DNA of 64,000 nt from Watersipora subatra. Its lineage: Eukaryota > Bryozoa > Gymnolaemata > Cheilostomatida > Watersiporidae. The stretch is from positions 57,826,749 through 57,890,748 of the forward strand of contig NC_088717.1 of NCBI RefSeq assembly GCF_963576615.1, written 5' to 3'. Of the stretch, positions 1 to 12,050 are shown one piece after another (the first letter of the stretch is position 1; each line of letters opens with the position of its first letter). The position numbers were made by a program, and so were the translations under genes. The notes under the pieces were generated by a model. The model ran no database searches. It saw nothing but the letters and a program-made list of their open reading frames with translations, and had not been told where the DNA came from.

Positions 1-197
1 GTAAAATGAAAGATAATACAAAGAAAAAGCAAATGATAACATTTGATATTAAACGGAAAAATATTGAAAAATATGCGAACTGTGTATGCGTGATTGAGCT
101 AGCTCGGCAATATGACAGAAATACATTCATAATTATCAAACAAGGATTATATTCAGGGCATTTATTTTGCAAAAGGACTAACCATAGTTTCTAAATG

Positions 198-375
198 GGA
201 CGGGTATAACTGGAGTGTCTCAGAACCTACATGCAACCTCAGAACCTCTATGCATGCATGCATACGTGCATGTATGAATGCATACATGCATGTATGCATG
301 CATACATGTATGGATGCTTGCATAGAGGCTCTGAGGTTGCATGTAGGTTCTGAGACACTCCAGTTATACCCGTCC
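198..375. repeat. 178-bp hairpin (inverted repeat)
   Basis: Arms 198-254 and 319-375 are reverse complements over 57 bp with one mismatch. The 64-bp loop is an alternating purine-pyrimidine tract built from TGCATGCATAC-like words, which could itself fold or adopt Z-DNA. The near-identity of the arms suggests a recent foldback insertion or an actively maintained palindrome. No coding content. Confidence 0.9.
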
Positions 376-1543
376 TTCTAAACGGTGCAGCGATCTTCAC
401 GACCGCTGATGGCATTGGACAAACAATTGGCCGGTGACAGCGTAACTGAAACGATGCTATGTGAAAAGGCCGGCGCTATCTATCCAAACTGTTTAATAGA
501 CATTCGGACAAGCTGGCTAGTGGTCGTGCATTAACCATTTGTGACGACGCCTGTGTTCGTCCTAATCGCAACATGTTGCAAGGGCGACAAAGGCAAACGT
601 TCTTAGAGAGGTTTATCTTAAAACGGCCGGCTAGTCGTGAAAGCGAAAAAAAAGGAAAAATTTCTCGCTAACCAGCGAGAAACTTCAAGCTATGAACGCC
701 GAAGAAATTTTAATTACATTTAGTGGAAAATGAAAGTTTGCTTATAGGTTTGCTTCTAAGTTTGTCTTTTAACACTTTGATAAAATCCAAATTTATCAAA
801 GTCAAATGTTGTAACGAAGAATAACTTATATCTCCCTACCTGGCAAATGCGAGTGTTAACTGCTATTGTATGTATTTAATTTTACATTTTAATTAATCAC
901 ATTTCCTTGCATTACTTTTTATTTGTTGCTTTTTGAAAGCATGTGGTAAGTTAGGACAATAACCAACATGTTCTTTCTGTTACAATATCTTGTTTTGAGT
1001 GTTTTATTTGTTTTTTTTTTTGAGTATGGAAACCAATCAATATATATTTAATTGTTCTATATATAAATAAATTGCACCAACATGCGAGTAAATTGACATA
1101 TGAGCTCAGTCTCGGAACGCATTAAGCTCGTAAGTTGAAGTATGACTGTACACAAATCACAATATACAAATATAAAATAAAAATAACAGTATACAAGTAT
1201 AAAATAAATGTATGAGTGTTACATAAGTATATTAATGCGATTGAAAAACCCTAAAGATATCATTTAAAAAATTCAATGAAAATATAAAGCTGCGTATCTG
1301 AAAGCTTTTGAATTGTTTGCCATGGACAGACAAATCTAAAATGTTACCAAACTTGAATGTGTGCCAAGCGTTTACTAATAGACAGGAGTATGAAAAAACT
1401 CTGCATACCAGTATAGATATACTGCTGTTTATTATCACTGTTGAGGTATAATTTTTGTTACAAACATTCCTATTTCTTTTAATGCCTCACAAGTGTCACG
1501 TACTCAGCTGCCATGTTCATACGCATCCAACAACACCCCTTAC
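376..1543. other. Non-coding stretch beyond PIGP exon 3
   Basis: I see no supported gene here. A small perfect hairpin lies at 661-682 (9-bp stem TTTCTCGCT, 4-nt loop). The last PIGP exon should lie on the minus strand beyond 1544, but I could not find the expected conserved C-terminal residues, so it is either diverged or left of the window. The short frames at 6-194 and 1232-1438 look random. Confidence 0.5.
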
Positions 1544-1662
1544 CCTGTATGCAGTGAATGGAGTCGAGGGGTTCTACGCAGAGTAAGTTGTAGCCAGCCA
1601 CGACTATGAAAAACACAACCCCAGCACAAGTAGCGTAGACGGGGATAACGACTGCCCAGTAT
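1544..1662 (-). CDS. PIGP: PIGP exon 3
   Basis: 119 bp between a pyrimidine-rich acceptor (AG at 1664-1663) and donor GTAAGG (from 1543). The first base completes an Arg codon split with exon 2. It encodes YWAVVIPVY, the second membrane helix and PLDSIHCIQ. It ends one base into a codon, as expected if a further exon exists. Confidence 0.85.
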
Positions 1663-4600
1663 CTGTAAGAGAAGAAAACTCTGATTAAATAGAAAGAATT
1701 GTGCATGAGCGCTGTCAAAGGCATGCGGCATACATCTAGGATATTACAAACAAATTATAACTGTGCATTGATATAAATAGAGTAACAACTTGACATCAAG
1801 CTAATTATAAACGCAAGCATTCTTCCTCATTAAAACAATAGAGGAATGTAACATCATATTATGACAAGTTGGTCAGACCGTGGAGAGTAGAAATACTTGT
1901 AAATATACAAGACTAACTGAATGCCCGGGTAATAAAGTTTTAGTCCAGAAAAATTATTTTTATTTAACATATAACAACAGTTACCATTCTAACTTTCAAA
2001 CTTCATATCCAGAGCAAAGTGTTTCGTGCAGTTCAAATAAATTAAGAGAAAAAATAAGATAACTGTAAAGGCTTTCAGTTTTTTAAACAACTGCAACTTT
2101 TAAATTTCATATCATGAAAAAAGTGTTTTGTTGAAATAAATTCAGAAAAAAATAAAACAATTGCAAAAGTGTTTAAATGTGAAATAGTTAGCAAGCAATG
2201 GCTAAATAAAGTCTGTTTTGCTACGATTACAATAACAAATTATTTGGTATAAAACTATATGATTTTAATTCGTTTCAGTAAAAATATCATATGGAGCGGT
2301 GTAGAAACCCATAATAATTATCTAATACAAACAAATCCTGGTAAAATCATCCACATTTTATATGCGTACTGTGCATATTAAAAATTAGTAACAAAACAAT
2401 AGGTTAACCTTAGGAACTATAGTTAGGCCTACCTATAGTAAATTTAGTGTATTTAACGGTTATGATCTGCAAAAACATGTAACATCATAATTTACAATGT
2501 GAATTACGTACCGAAGAGAGTTCTTGTTGTTCAAATGTATAACATAAATGTTGAATTTAACTTAAATGAATTTAGCCTACTAAACACATACTTGAAGCTA
2601 AGTTTTAGTATGTACTTTACTAATCCAAACTTCAACTTTGTCCTAGTCTAAACTTTGATCACCTATTTATTTTTGAACTCGCTTTTACTATAACTTATAA
2701 CGCTGAATTGAAATAGCAATCATTATATATCTCTTTCAGTGGGTGTGGGAGGGATTTCGGCGAATAGAATATCGGCATTTTAGTTATTTAGTCATAATCA
2801 GTACACCGACTAACAAATTTTAATTTTGAGAGAAATCTTTGTTGATACCGTATGGTGGAAAAAAATTGAAAAATAAATCGCCCTCGTATGGTGAGAACGA
2901 AATAAACATCATGTTTTATATAGTAACGCGGAAAAATCTTATAACAGCGGCATCGTAACCTGAGGGCACATTGTGTTAATCAATAATAAAAAGTATACAT
3001 TTAACGTGTGCAATCGCCAAAAGAATATGGTAAGAGCGATGGACGTGATAAGAACGGCTCAGCCTTGTGGTTACGCACGCTTGTTAGTCGACTAACGATT
3101 TGAATGTCACGAGCACTAATTGAGTATGAAAGGGATTTTTCGCCGCTAAAACTTTATCGCTATAACTGCACAAACGACTGAGAGACAAAATATGAGATAT
3201 ATACAGTATATATAGATCTATCACGGCTGACATCTCTGATAGACATGAATGTAATCATCAATTCATGTGAATAGCAAACCAAAAACAGCAATAGCAGCGT
3301 TGGCGTGTGAAAATGGCAATTTCGCCTTAGATGCCTGCCTACAACACTCATTGAGGACCCCCAAGGAATTCATGGACCAACAGTTGGGATCCAACCTCCA
3401 ACCACTGGTTTAGATGTTGGTAATTTGTGAATCAATATCTTGCTCTATATAAGATGTTTATCAGACAAAAACATCTGGATGTCTAGCAGAAGCAAAAACA
3501 AGATAATTGAAAAGGGTAAAAGTTTAGAGGTCAGCAGGAAGGCAGGGTTGTGACAATTACGAAAAAATCATAATAGCGCATTGGTAAACACGCACTGATG
3601 CCCAGATGTAAAATACGTTGCATTAGACATGCTGTAGCACACATGTCACAGCCATGCAGTATAATTATACTGCGCACTTTTACTACTCCGCAGTAAGCAG
3701 TAGTAAAAGTATGACGCCATCAAGCCATTTGTACATGCACTCGCTCACGAAAAAGCCGCCATACTTGTAGAAAACGATCGTTATTCTTTTATTTAAAAGT
3801 ATTTTTTGATGTTGTTTTGATACTATAATAAAAAAATTGCAAACAAGAGCATCGTTTTCAAAAATGCATTGCAAAAGCTTCGCGTTTTTAACGATAAAAG
3901 TTGTCTATAAAGATGGCCGACAACGATAAAATGACGTCACGAAAAAACGAAGGATTATTGGAAAGTTTAGCAATACAGATAATAGCTTACTCCAATTAGC
4001 AATTGGCAATGTGCCAGACTAACGACAAGCAACTAAATTACCTGCCAATGTTTATAAGCTGTTTTTAAATACCAGTGCAACGCTGGACATTCGGCTAGTA
4101 TAATACAAAAAACCCAATTTCATCAATCGGAATGTTGATAATGCCTGACTCCATATTCCAAAATGATATGGGAGTTAGAGAACAAGTTCATGAGCTCACT
4201 GAACATAGCATCTGACAATTTTGTGTAATGCAGTACAGATACTTGGAAAGCTAGCGGTGTCAGTTGATTCGCAAGATCAACTTCACACTAATGCGCACTG
4301 GCAGTACACATAGTTTCAAGTTTGGAAGAATGTGCATTTGTGGTATGACTGAATTGCTGGCTTTTAAACAATGCATCATGCACCTAAATGCGCAGAAGAT
4401 TACAGTACAGGCGATTTGCAGTAAGAACGTAGTTGCAGTAGTAGCAAATGTCTACTACCGGTTAGAAGTTGTAAAGAAGTGCAAAATTACGGCGCACTGC
4501 GATGACGCAAGGAAGTTCTAATGCGTCACAACCCTGACAGCAACAATATAATGAACAGAACATGGAGACCATGGCCTTAGACAATTTTATAGACTCACTG

Positions 4601-7174
4601 GCTAGCATGTAATTTAGCAGTACTCCCTCTTCAATATAGTCTTTGGCATGCAAACCAGTTAAGTATACAAGGATTAACTTTACACACAAATAATGGATAA
4701 CGTTAATACTACGAGATAAATATAATAGCTAATTTAAGTAACCAATGATATCAATTGATATAAGCTAGAGCTTTGTAGGGGCAGAAAACTGCTCATCAAC
4801 AGTAGTTGTCTTCACAGCTCTTTCTGTTTAGCAGATTATTTTGTATCGACTCGAAAGTGACTACAATTAGTACAAACCTTTGAGGCCAGTAGGTAAGTCC
4901 TATAGAATGAAGGAGACTCGGCGGAACATAAGCCCAAACTATGAACACTCCTGTAATCAAACTACACGCATAAAATACCCTGAATAAGTACTGACACACT
5001 TTGAATTGCTCTGCTAAACCTATGCCTCATCATATATTTCGAGGATTAAAAACTAACCCTAAAGAGTTCACACTCACAAAAAATGGGTTTCTCCGACAAT
5101 GTAATTGTTTTTAAACTAACTTAGTTTGAAACCTAGTCTATTTCTGCGCTCCTAGAGCGAACTCACAAATGAAGACCATCACTAGCAACAATACGGATAA
5201 TGCTCAGGAAGAAAGAGAAGTGAGTTGTGTAAAATATTGGTTAATAATGACGAGCAAGCTAAAAATAAAATGTCAATGACAGACAATGGTCAAATGACAA
5301 TGCTTTGTATGGGTTCGAACTTGCTTCCATTCGGAATCATAAAACTGGTTAATATCCGAACGCATTTGACACCATTTTGCTTCGCTAAATTTGTGCAAAG
5401 GTATTCGCTGTAAGAGTACTATTTGGCATTGAAATATTCACTGCCGTTGGATTCAAATCGATAATATTTGGCTAAGCTCTCCCTAGTGAAGGTAAATAAA
5501 TTTCATTACACAACCATGCGGGTCTCTGCTACGAAAACATTCTACTGCTACTCACTACTGTTTCTGCTTGACTTGTTGGCTTCACATTAACATGCCAAGG
5601 ATGATGAGTTGCTCGCACGAGGATGAAGAAATGCTGTAATTACTTTTTTAAATCTGGTAATTAAATACGCATGGATTGAAAAGCGATCATGAGCTTAAGA
5701 CGAGTCTACTTTACGAAGTTTTGTTGGAAGACATACGCCACGAGTCTTAGGATCGATATCTTAGGTTGAAACGGCAGGGTGCGAATTCTTCAGCAGAGAG
5801 CAACTCAGACTCCATTCGAAGCATGGAAACAGTATTTGTCAGAGTTTATCAACACTTATTCATACAGCTTCAACCGCTATAAACCTCTAGCCCTGTAATT
5901 CAGTAATATGTCAAACCACATAAGTGTAAAATTGATTAGAGATTGTGAGACCACTTGAGAAAAATATATCTTGCAGTTTTCAACTTATAGGTTTTGAAGA
6001 AAACAAGCATGAAATTTTCCATCAAACAACTAGCCCTGAAAAGTAATTGTGTGGGAGTGTATCAAGGGCCGATCAGCAGCCAGGATGAGTTGGCCAATCA
6101 GGACCACCATTACAAGAACAAGTTTTAGCTACAAGACAGACGAGAACATGTCTGGTAATTAAATTCTTGTCTGGTAACCAGCTTTACTCAACCTACACTG
6201 ATCTGAGATATTAGGCCAATTCAGTTGCCAGACTATTCAGCATAGAGTCATAACATTACAAATGGTTGTTTTTCTTTTTGGACATCCTATCTTCAATTCA
6301 TGATTAACGACACCAGCAGCCCCGATGCCCAATTAGTTTCTTCTATCAACTAATGTTGTAATTTGAAACCCACAGCACTCATCAGTGAAATTTAGGCTAT
6401 ATTGAGACTTTTTTATACGGTTTCATAGTAGCTCATTGGTCTCATTCCAAAAGGGAACATTTGAAGAAAAACATCATGAATTGGCTTTTTGTAGGCTTCC
6501 TTCCATTTCAAACAACAAATGCTTTTATTCAGGAGGATTTCAAGTCACTATATTGACAGCATGGGAGCTTGTAAAATCGAGTGTACTCCAAAAACATTTC
6601 CAAAAGGAAATAACTTCTAAACTAAATTTCCAACTCCAAAACTCCTACTTTTGCAAAACTCCCATTCTTAACACTGATCTTCTTTGCCAAAAATAATCCT
6701 CAATAACTTTTATTTCTCTTGCGAAGACTACTGACTTAAACTGACGTTGAACTTGCTTTAATGCCTGCTGTAGCTGTCAAACAGTGCTGTTAGACTTGCC
6801 CAACGAGCAAGAAGCTCATTTACAGAGTTCTCTAAATCTTATATCATCTACATTAAAGTCGTTGAATTTTAAATGAGACGTTGAAAATAAAGCATGAGCA
6901 AATGAATTAATATTTTAATATTGATATATTATTTCTAAGACCTTCCCTGAGCAAATAAAAAATAAGTGGTCATTGACAATCACGTTATACGATATAGAGA
7001 TATAATACAATAATAGTTATATGATAATAGACCTAATATAATGTGCCACCATAGTGTAGAAATCATGGGACACTAACCGAAGACAATATACCCTGCAAGG
7101 TAGATGACAAACCCATGAACTGCTCTAGTTGGATCTGGCCCCGGGCCTTTGCGTAACGAAGGAGTATTTTTCAT
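1544..7174 (-). CDS. PIGP: PIG-P, GPI-GlcNAc transferase subunit P (partial, 3 exons)
   Basis: PIG-P is a small ER-membrane subunit of the GPI-N-acetylglucosaminyltransferase complex, which starts GPI-anchor synthesis on phosphatidylinositol. Three exons (7174-7078, 4950-4878, 1662-1544) join in frame through GT-AG introns of 2127 and 3215 bp to give 96 residues. The family signature is clear: an RAVHGF entry into the first membrane helix, IVWAYVP, the GLTYWPQ-R-YWAVVIPVY core, a second hydrophobic helix, then PLDSIH. Known family members have two membrane helices and about 130-160 residues, so roughly 35 C-terminal residues are missing. The ATG at 7174-7172 is the first in frame before a proline-rich lead-in. 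The introns hold only AT-rich sequence and small palindromes. The reading frame is intact, so I take this as a functional gene. Confidence 0.86.
3656..3710. repeat. Two adjacent palindromes in PIGP intron 2
   Basis: A perfect 18-bp palindrome (3656-3673, half-site GCAGTATAA) is followed at once by a hairpin with a perfect 12-bp stem (3676-3687 with 3699-3710, ACTTTTACTACT) and an 11-nt loop. No function assigned. Confidence 0.8.
4878..4950 (-). CDS. PIGP: PIGP exon 2
   Basis: 73 bp between acceptor TTACAG (AG at 4952-4951) and donor GTTTGT (from 4877). It encodes the end of helix 1 (VFIVWAYVPPS) and the most conserved stretch, GLTYWPQ. An earlier AG, within TTATTCAG, would give a longer exon but breaks the alignment to the family. 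Confidence 0.85.
7078..7174 (-). CDS. PIGP: PIGP exon 1
   Basis: 97 bp coding for 32 residues plus one base, from ATG at 7174 to the donor GTTAGT at 7077. It encodes the N-terminal PGPDPTRAVHGF segment and the start of the first membrane helix. The split Gly codon is completed by exon 2, which restores the family's usual helix length. Confidence 0.83.
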
Positions 7175-7297
7175 TATTTGCTACAATGAAGGATGTAAAA
7201 AACAAAAATTAGCTTTCGATAGCAGATATACGAAACCCTTTTCAAACCTAATAGGGTAAACATCATCACAAAATGCTATTGAGCCAACTCGCTGAAA

Positions 7298-7380
7298 CAA
7301 CGAATCGCCAGAAAAACGACTTGACGTTTTCTGGCGATTCGTTGATAGATTGGCGTATTATAGATTTAGAATCTATAATA
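7298..7380. repeat. Two tandem hairpins 5' of PIGP
   Basis: The first hairpin has an 18-bp perfect stem (7298-7315 with 7327-7344, core CGAATCGCCAGAAAA) and an 11-nt loop. The second has an 11-bp stem (7356-7366 with 7370-7380) and a 3-nt loop. They lie about 125 bp upstream of the PIGP start codon, in its presumed 5' region. They could be a small foldback element or regulatory structure; nothing decides. Confidence 0.8.
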
Positions 7381-7718
7381 CTCGTCAAGAGGGAGGGTTG
7401 TATGTACCATCAATAAAAACCAAAGCTTATTTTAATTCTTTCTGGCCTAGAACCACTCGAGAAATCAGAGATGGAACTTGATAATTTCGGCACACCCTTT
7501 TTGGCAACTTTTGGCCCGGGGACATTGTAATCAATGTTGTATTTATATCAATGTAAATATTTTTGTATATGGCATTTGATTCATTAATTCATTTTTTTTG
7601 GATTCACATAGCAGTATTAGAAATAGATATTATATGATGTAAATATGAAATATCGAAGGAATATTGTTGCAATACTCTTTAGATACAAATACAAGCCGAA
7701 AGCAAAATTAAAAACACT

Positions 7719-7773
7719 GAAAAAAGGGAAGAAGGGGAAGAGAGAGGAAAGAGAGGAGGAAGGGAAGGGAAAA
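7719..7773. repeat. 55-nt pure polypurine tract
   Basis: An uninterrupted run of A and G on the plus strand, mostly GGAAG/GAGAG words. Such tracts can form triplex DNA and often occur near promoters or transposon ends. It lies about 550 bp upstream of PIGP exon 1. Confidence 0.85.
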
Positions 7774-7929
7774 TTTTTGCTGGTATACTGTTTAAAATAA
7801 AGAGTTCCCACGTATTTTGCCTACTGCGTGAGGCTTTCAGTGGGAAAAACCCGATCCGATCCGACGATTGTAAAAGCGGTTCGAAAGCTTACGATCAACG
7901 GACTGGACGTACCTGTTGTACGTACGATG

Positions 7930-8200
7930 ATGCTTTTGATGCCTGATAGTGTTAAGACTATAACATTATCTCCCCATAGGAAAGATAACTTTATAGTGTT
8001 AACACTATAAAGTCATAGTCATAAGATTATAAAGTTATTTCCCCAAAAGGAAAATAACTTTATAGTCTTAACACTATCCTATAGAGTTATCTTATATAGT
8101 CTTAAGAGTTATCTTATATAGTCTTAACATTACCTATTCTATTATAGTCCTAACACTTGTCCTATTTATAGAGTTATCTTTCTATAAGGGAGATAACTCT
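7930..8200. repeat. AT-rich cluster of related hairpins
   Basis: Variants of one word set (GATAACTTTATAGT, GTTAACAC, TTCCCC) recur in both orientations. They include a perfect 26-bp palindrome (7988-8013) centred on GTTAAC, a stem AGTTATTTCC paired across CCAAAA (about 8033-8059), and GAGTTATCT paired with AGATAACTC (about 8172-8200). Several direct copies of TCTTATATAGTCTTAA lie between them. It looks like a degenerate palindromic satellite. Confidence 0.75.
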
Positions 8201-8219
8201 ACAAATAAGACCAGTTCGC

Positions 8220-8490
8220 GTGGTAGTAGCCTGGGCAAGGCTCTCTTGGGGTTTGGGGGGAGAGAGTCATGCCCAGGCTAGGGTGGTGGCAGTCAGCAGT
8301 AGATGCCGAATGACGAAGGCCCGTATCGCGGCCCTACGCGGCTCGATTTCCCATTTTATCTACATCCGGTTAGTCTCGGCCAATCAGCTCTCCTTGCGTC
8401 TCGCGCTTTCACGGGATTAGTGGCTCTAATAGGTATGGCGCACCCTAACCGTAAAGTCAAGGTAAACCTACAGCAGTCACGCACATCGTA
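8220..8490. repeat. GC-rich repeat with terminal hairpin
   Basis: More GC-rich than its surroundings. TAGCCTGGGCA (8227-8237) pairs perfectly with 8270-8280. The following part, including ACATCCGGTTAGTCTC and the CCAATCAG word (about 8360-8395), recurs in diverged form at about 11920-11965, so this is a dispersed repeat. Class unknown; no reading frame is convincing. Confidence 0.55.
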
Positions 8491-8867
8491 AGCGTTTTTA
8501 ACGAACGGCATATAACAAAGTAATGTGTGTTTAGAGAGAAATAATGTTATATACAATTAATCCGAATCCACACGTGTCTCATACTTATATGCTAATGATA
8601 CTGTTCATCTCAATGTCGGTGACAGCTATCAAAATGTACAAACTCTTACAACTGAACGATTTTACAAATTAAAAAACTTGTTACAAATCAAATGGTTTGG
8701 CTCTCTGCATAGAAAAATCTCATGCAATTTTCTTTTCCAATTGTTCGCCGGATAACACCTGTACAGACCTGCCAACCTTGGAATGGAGAAAAGAGTGAGT
8801 CTATTTTGGGGGCAATGAAAACGCGAGGATTTGATAAGTGGGGTAAATTTTCATAGCGTATAAAAAC

Positions 8868-9692
8868 CACAGGTGTCCTTTAGCGGGGATATTGCCGAAG
8901 CCGAGACCGGGCCGTAGTCTACACACACAAAAAAACAACAAAGGTCCACCTAGTTATGAGCAAAAACAAAAGTATCCGCCCAAATATTTCACCAATCCGA
9001 TTAGCAGCACGCACAAAAACTAAACCAATCGACTGAGGCATCCATCATGTCAAAATATTCCAAGTTTCAAGTCATGTCTTGCACAACTCACCTTATGGTT
9101 TGTCAAAACTTGTCCCAAAGTCCTTATTAATTTGAGACTGTCTAATATCCGTTTTAGAAATGGTTGCCGCTAGCCTAGCCTAACGTTCTGATTCAACATC
9201 TTAGTAACTATCGGGGCATTGCTGAGCTCTCCCGATCTTTTTGATTCCCTCTTAAAGTTTTGTTTACAATAGCGTTAACCCGATGTTGATTGGTTCTTGC
9301 ATGCTTAAGAAAGATTCAAAAAGACCAGGAGCACTCAGCAACGCCCCGATAGTTACTAAGATGTTGAATCAGAACGTTAGGCTAGGCTAGCGGCAACCAT
9401 TTCTAAAACGGATATTAGACAGTCTCAAATTAATAAGGACTTTGGGACAAGTTTTGACAAACCATAAGGTGAGTTGTGCAAGACATGACTTGAAACTTGG
9501 AATATTTTGACATGATGGATGCCTCAGTCGATTGGTTTAGTTTTTGTGCGTGCTGCTAATCGGATTGGTGAAATATTTGGGCGGATACTTTTGTTTTTGC
9601 TCATAACTAGGTGGACCTTTGTTGTTTTTTTGTGTGTGTAGACTACGGCCCGGTCTCGGCTTCGGCAATATCCCCGCTAAAGGACACCTGTG
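8868..9692. mobile_element. 825-bp foldback element with ~390-bp inverted arms
   Basis: Arms of about 390 bp (8868 to about 9255, and about 9305-9692) are reverse complements. The outer ~350 bp appear identical by eye and the inner ~40 bp have mismatches. The spacer is about 50 bp. The short frames inside are by-products of the palindrome. Transcription from either side would yield a long hairpin RNA. The near-identity suggests recent formation, gene conversion between arms, or an assembly artefact at an inverted repeat. Confidence 0.9.
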
Positions 9693-9916
9693 ATAAAAAC
9701 ACTACAGTGAAAGATAATATAACTCCATATGGAAACCACATGTCGTGGAGGTTATTAATAGATGAGAACGCCACAAATATATTTATACATAGTTGTTTAT
9801 TAGTAGTAAGTATATGATTACTACTTGAAGATTGGGACAAAAAACAAGGTTGCTTGGGTAAAAGGGGCAATTGCATGACACGGGCGTGAGAAGCATGGGG
9901 CAATTACTGTTGATTG

Positions 9917-10727
9917 GTGTTGTAGGTGCAAAATATGTGGAAATGTGATTACAAGCTCTTAAAAGCTAAAAAATGAACAGTTAATCGCAGCCACACGAGA
10001 CCGCCGTAGTAAGGATTTTCCTTCCAAAACGGATCAAATGGGACGTAGTTGTTACAAAATGTTTTTGTTTACACTTTCATGCACCCTCATTCGTCGAAAT
10101 ATTTTCACAAATATACTTAACGCATTCAATAAAACCATGTCTATTGTTCTTATGCGTCTGTTTTATCGTCATTGTAATGCTGTCACTTTTAACACTGGTA
10201 TGTTATAACTTACTGTAAAAAATCGTTTAATTTTTCAACCTTAGCTTGAAGGAATACATATCATTGTCTGATAATCATGACGAGCCTGTTGGTCACCTGT
10301 GATAATCGAAAGGTGCTTCAGAAATTATTTGCGAAGTATTGGGTCACATGATCAGATTACGACTTAACGATTAGATCAATCCGAAACAAAACTGTAAAGT
10401 AGCGAGCATCTATATTTGATATGGGGTCTTCGGTAAAACCCGAAGTGTTTGTCATAAGCTAGTGCTACGGTAAGTTTTATATGGAGCTTTTTATTGGCCT
10501 TTCAATTCACGTGAGAACATCACGTGACAAGATAATAACCAAATGCAATGACTACGTCAGAAAAATAAACAGATTCCAATCTATGGCGGCTTTTCGTTTT
10601 TGAGCTTTTAATAGCGTGTAATCACATTTTCACATGTCTTGCACCTACAACACAACAGAGTAAGACATGGTGAATCTTTTGATACCAAATAACTGTAATG
10701 TGAATTTTGTTGCAAGTCAACCTTTAA
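9917..10727. mobile_element. TTAA-ended MITE, copy 1
   Basis: Non-autonomous inverted-repeat element, homologous in reverse orientation to the copy at 52012-52850. The right terminal repeat is complete and ends ...AGTCAACCTTTAA at 10727. The left repeat is truncated and begins at GTGTTGTAGGTGC. TTAA at the ends recalls the piggyBac target site, but no transposase is present, so the family is an inference. The interior has no long reading frame. Confidence 0.75.
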
Positions 10728-10857
10728 GCTTTTTGTGGCTAGGCTGCAGTCATATAGTTGTTCGACAGAATGCAACTCTAAAACGCCACTAAGTTTCATA
10801 GCTGATTTCACTACCCTTTGTAATAACTTCTAAAAGAAGATGCACTTAGCTTTATAT

Positions 10858-11160
10858 CTAGGATGTGCAGACTGGCTCCTTTGCCAATCCTTTGCTAGAT
10901 CTGACTGCTTTACATAATTTATGTTTGTCATCAGGCTGTTCCCCTACAACCTTTCTGGCTTGAGCATAATGAGAAACATTTCGTTTTGCTTTTCTTACGC
11001 AGGTAGCCAGATCTATATCATCAGTGTGTATCAATTGCTCTTTTAGCTTGTTGTCATTGACCCCGACCACTATTCTGTCACGAATTAGCTGGTTTCTCAT
11101 GATTCCATAGTCATACTTATAAGCCTGGGTGTATACTTGAGTAATGCACTGGTGAATCTA
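10858..11160 (-). pseudogene. Ty3/gypsy gag fragment
   Basis: The minus-strand frame contains NQLIRDRIVVGVND, followed by a charged segment with KLKEQL and DIDLATCV. This is the C-terminal capsid region of gag typical of K02A2.6-like Ty3/gypsy elements, just before the zinc knuckles. The frame continues upstream to about 11160 without a start and stops at 10858. No knuckle, protease or RT follows, so this is an isolated relic. It abuts the TTAA MITE, which may have landed in or beside the same old element. Confidence 0.65.
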
Positions 11161-12050
11161 CATAATTTCTTGTTTTGTTCTATTGAATTTCATCCTTTTA
11201 TAAATCACATTTTTATTAGGCCCAAATGCCAATCAATCATAAACCACGTAAACCAAGGTCTTTGTTCGCCCCTCTTTTGTATCATGAAAATCGAATTGGT
11301 CAGATAGGAACACTCTCAGGGCCCATTAGCATCAATAAGTTTGCTATCTGTTCCGCTGGTTTCATCTCTCCATATTTTATTAGTTTTTTTTTATCAAGTT
11401 TTCATTTTTGAGATTTAACCTTGGCACAATAGGGTCGTCTTTATTTGATTCAGCCATCCCTCAACCCTTTATTTATTAACAAAGTACTCGCCTCTGTGAT
11501 GTCAGATTCATGCAAATCCTCACACACAAGTTAAATGTAAATGTGGTTGTCCCAATATTTATTATAGCTATCCCAGTTTGTCCCTTTTGTGGGTAATACC
11601 AACTAAGTATGCTTTTGCATTTATACTACCAAGGATTCTTCCAAATCCTCTCCCATGAATCATACAATAGTAAACAGAATTGTACATATAGTGTTGAAGT
11701 TTTTACAAAAAATATATACAATCAGTCTTTCTTGTTTTTTAATTATTGAAATTGTCTTGTATTTTATAGACATCAAGCTTGTTATTCTAACACCATGTAA
11801 TACCCTATTAATAGAAACCTGATAGCACTAGGACAAGTCTGTGTGGCAGCTATATATAATACGTCTGCTCTCACGAGATGACGAATGCCTCCTTACAGCT
11901 TGTTCTATTTCTTGCTTTCTTTACATCCAGTTAGTCTCAGTTAATCAGTACTCCTTACAATCAACGTGCGGTGTGAGAAAGCCAAATTTGTACAAAGCCA
12001 CTTCAAGAAATCAATACTAATAATATATTTAAACAAATTTCTTCAGCCGG
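11161..12050. other. AT-rich sequence with an old repeat relic
   Basis: No gene is supported. About 11870-11970 is a diverged copy of the repeat at 8290-8410. The 61-aa frame at 11226-11411 has no recognisable features. Confidence 0.4.

Noticed and set aside
1232..1438. 68-aa minus-strand frame as the missing PIGP exon
   Set aside because: It lacks the conserved C-terminal residues of PIG-P and a convincing acceptor in the required phase.
9643..9903. 86-aa minus-strand frame and 68-aa plus-strand frame
   Set aside because: They run out of the foldback arm and have no motif; chance frames.
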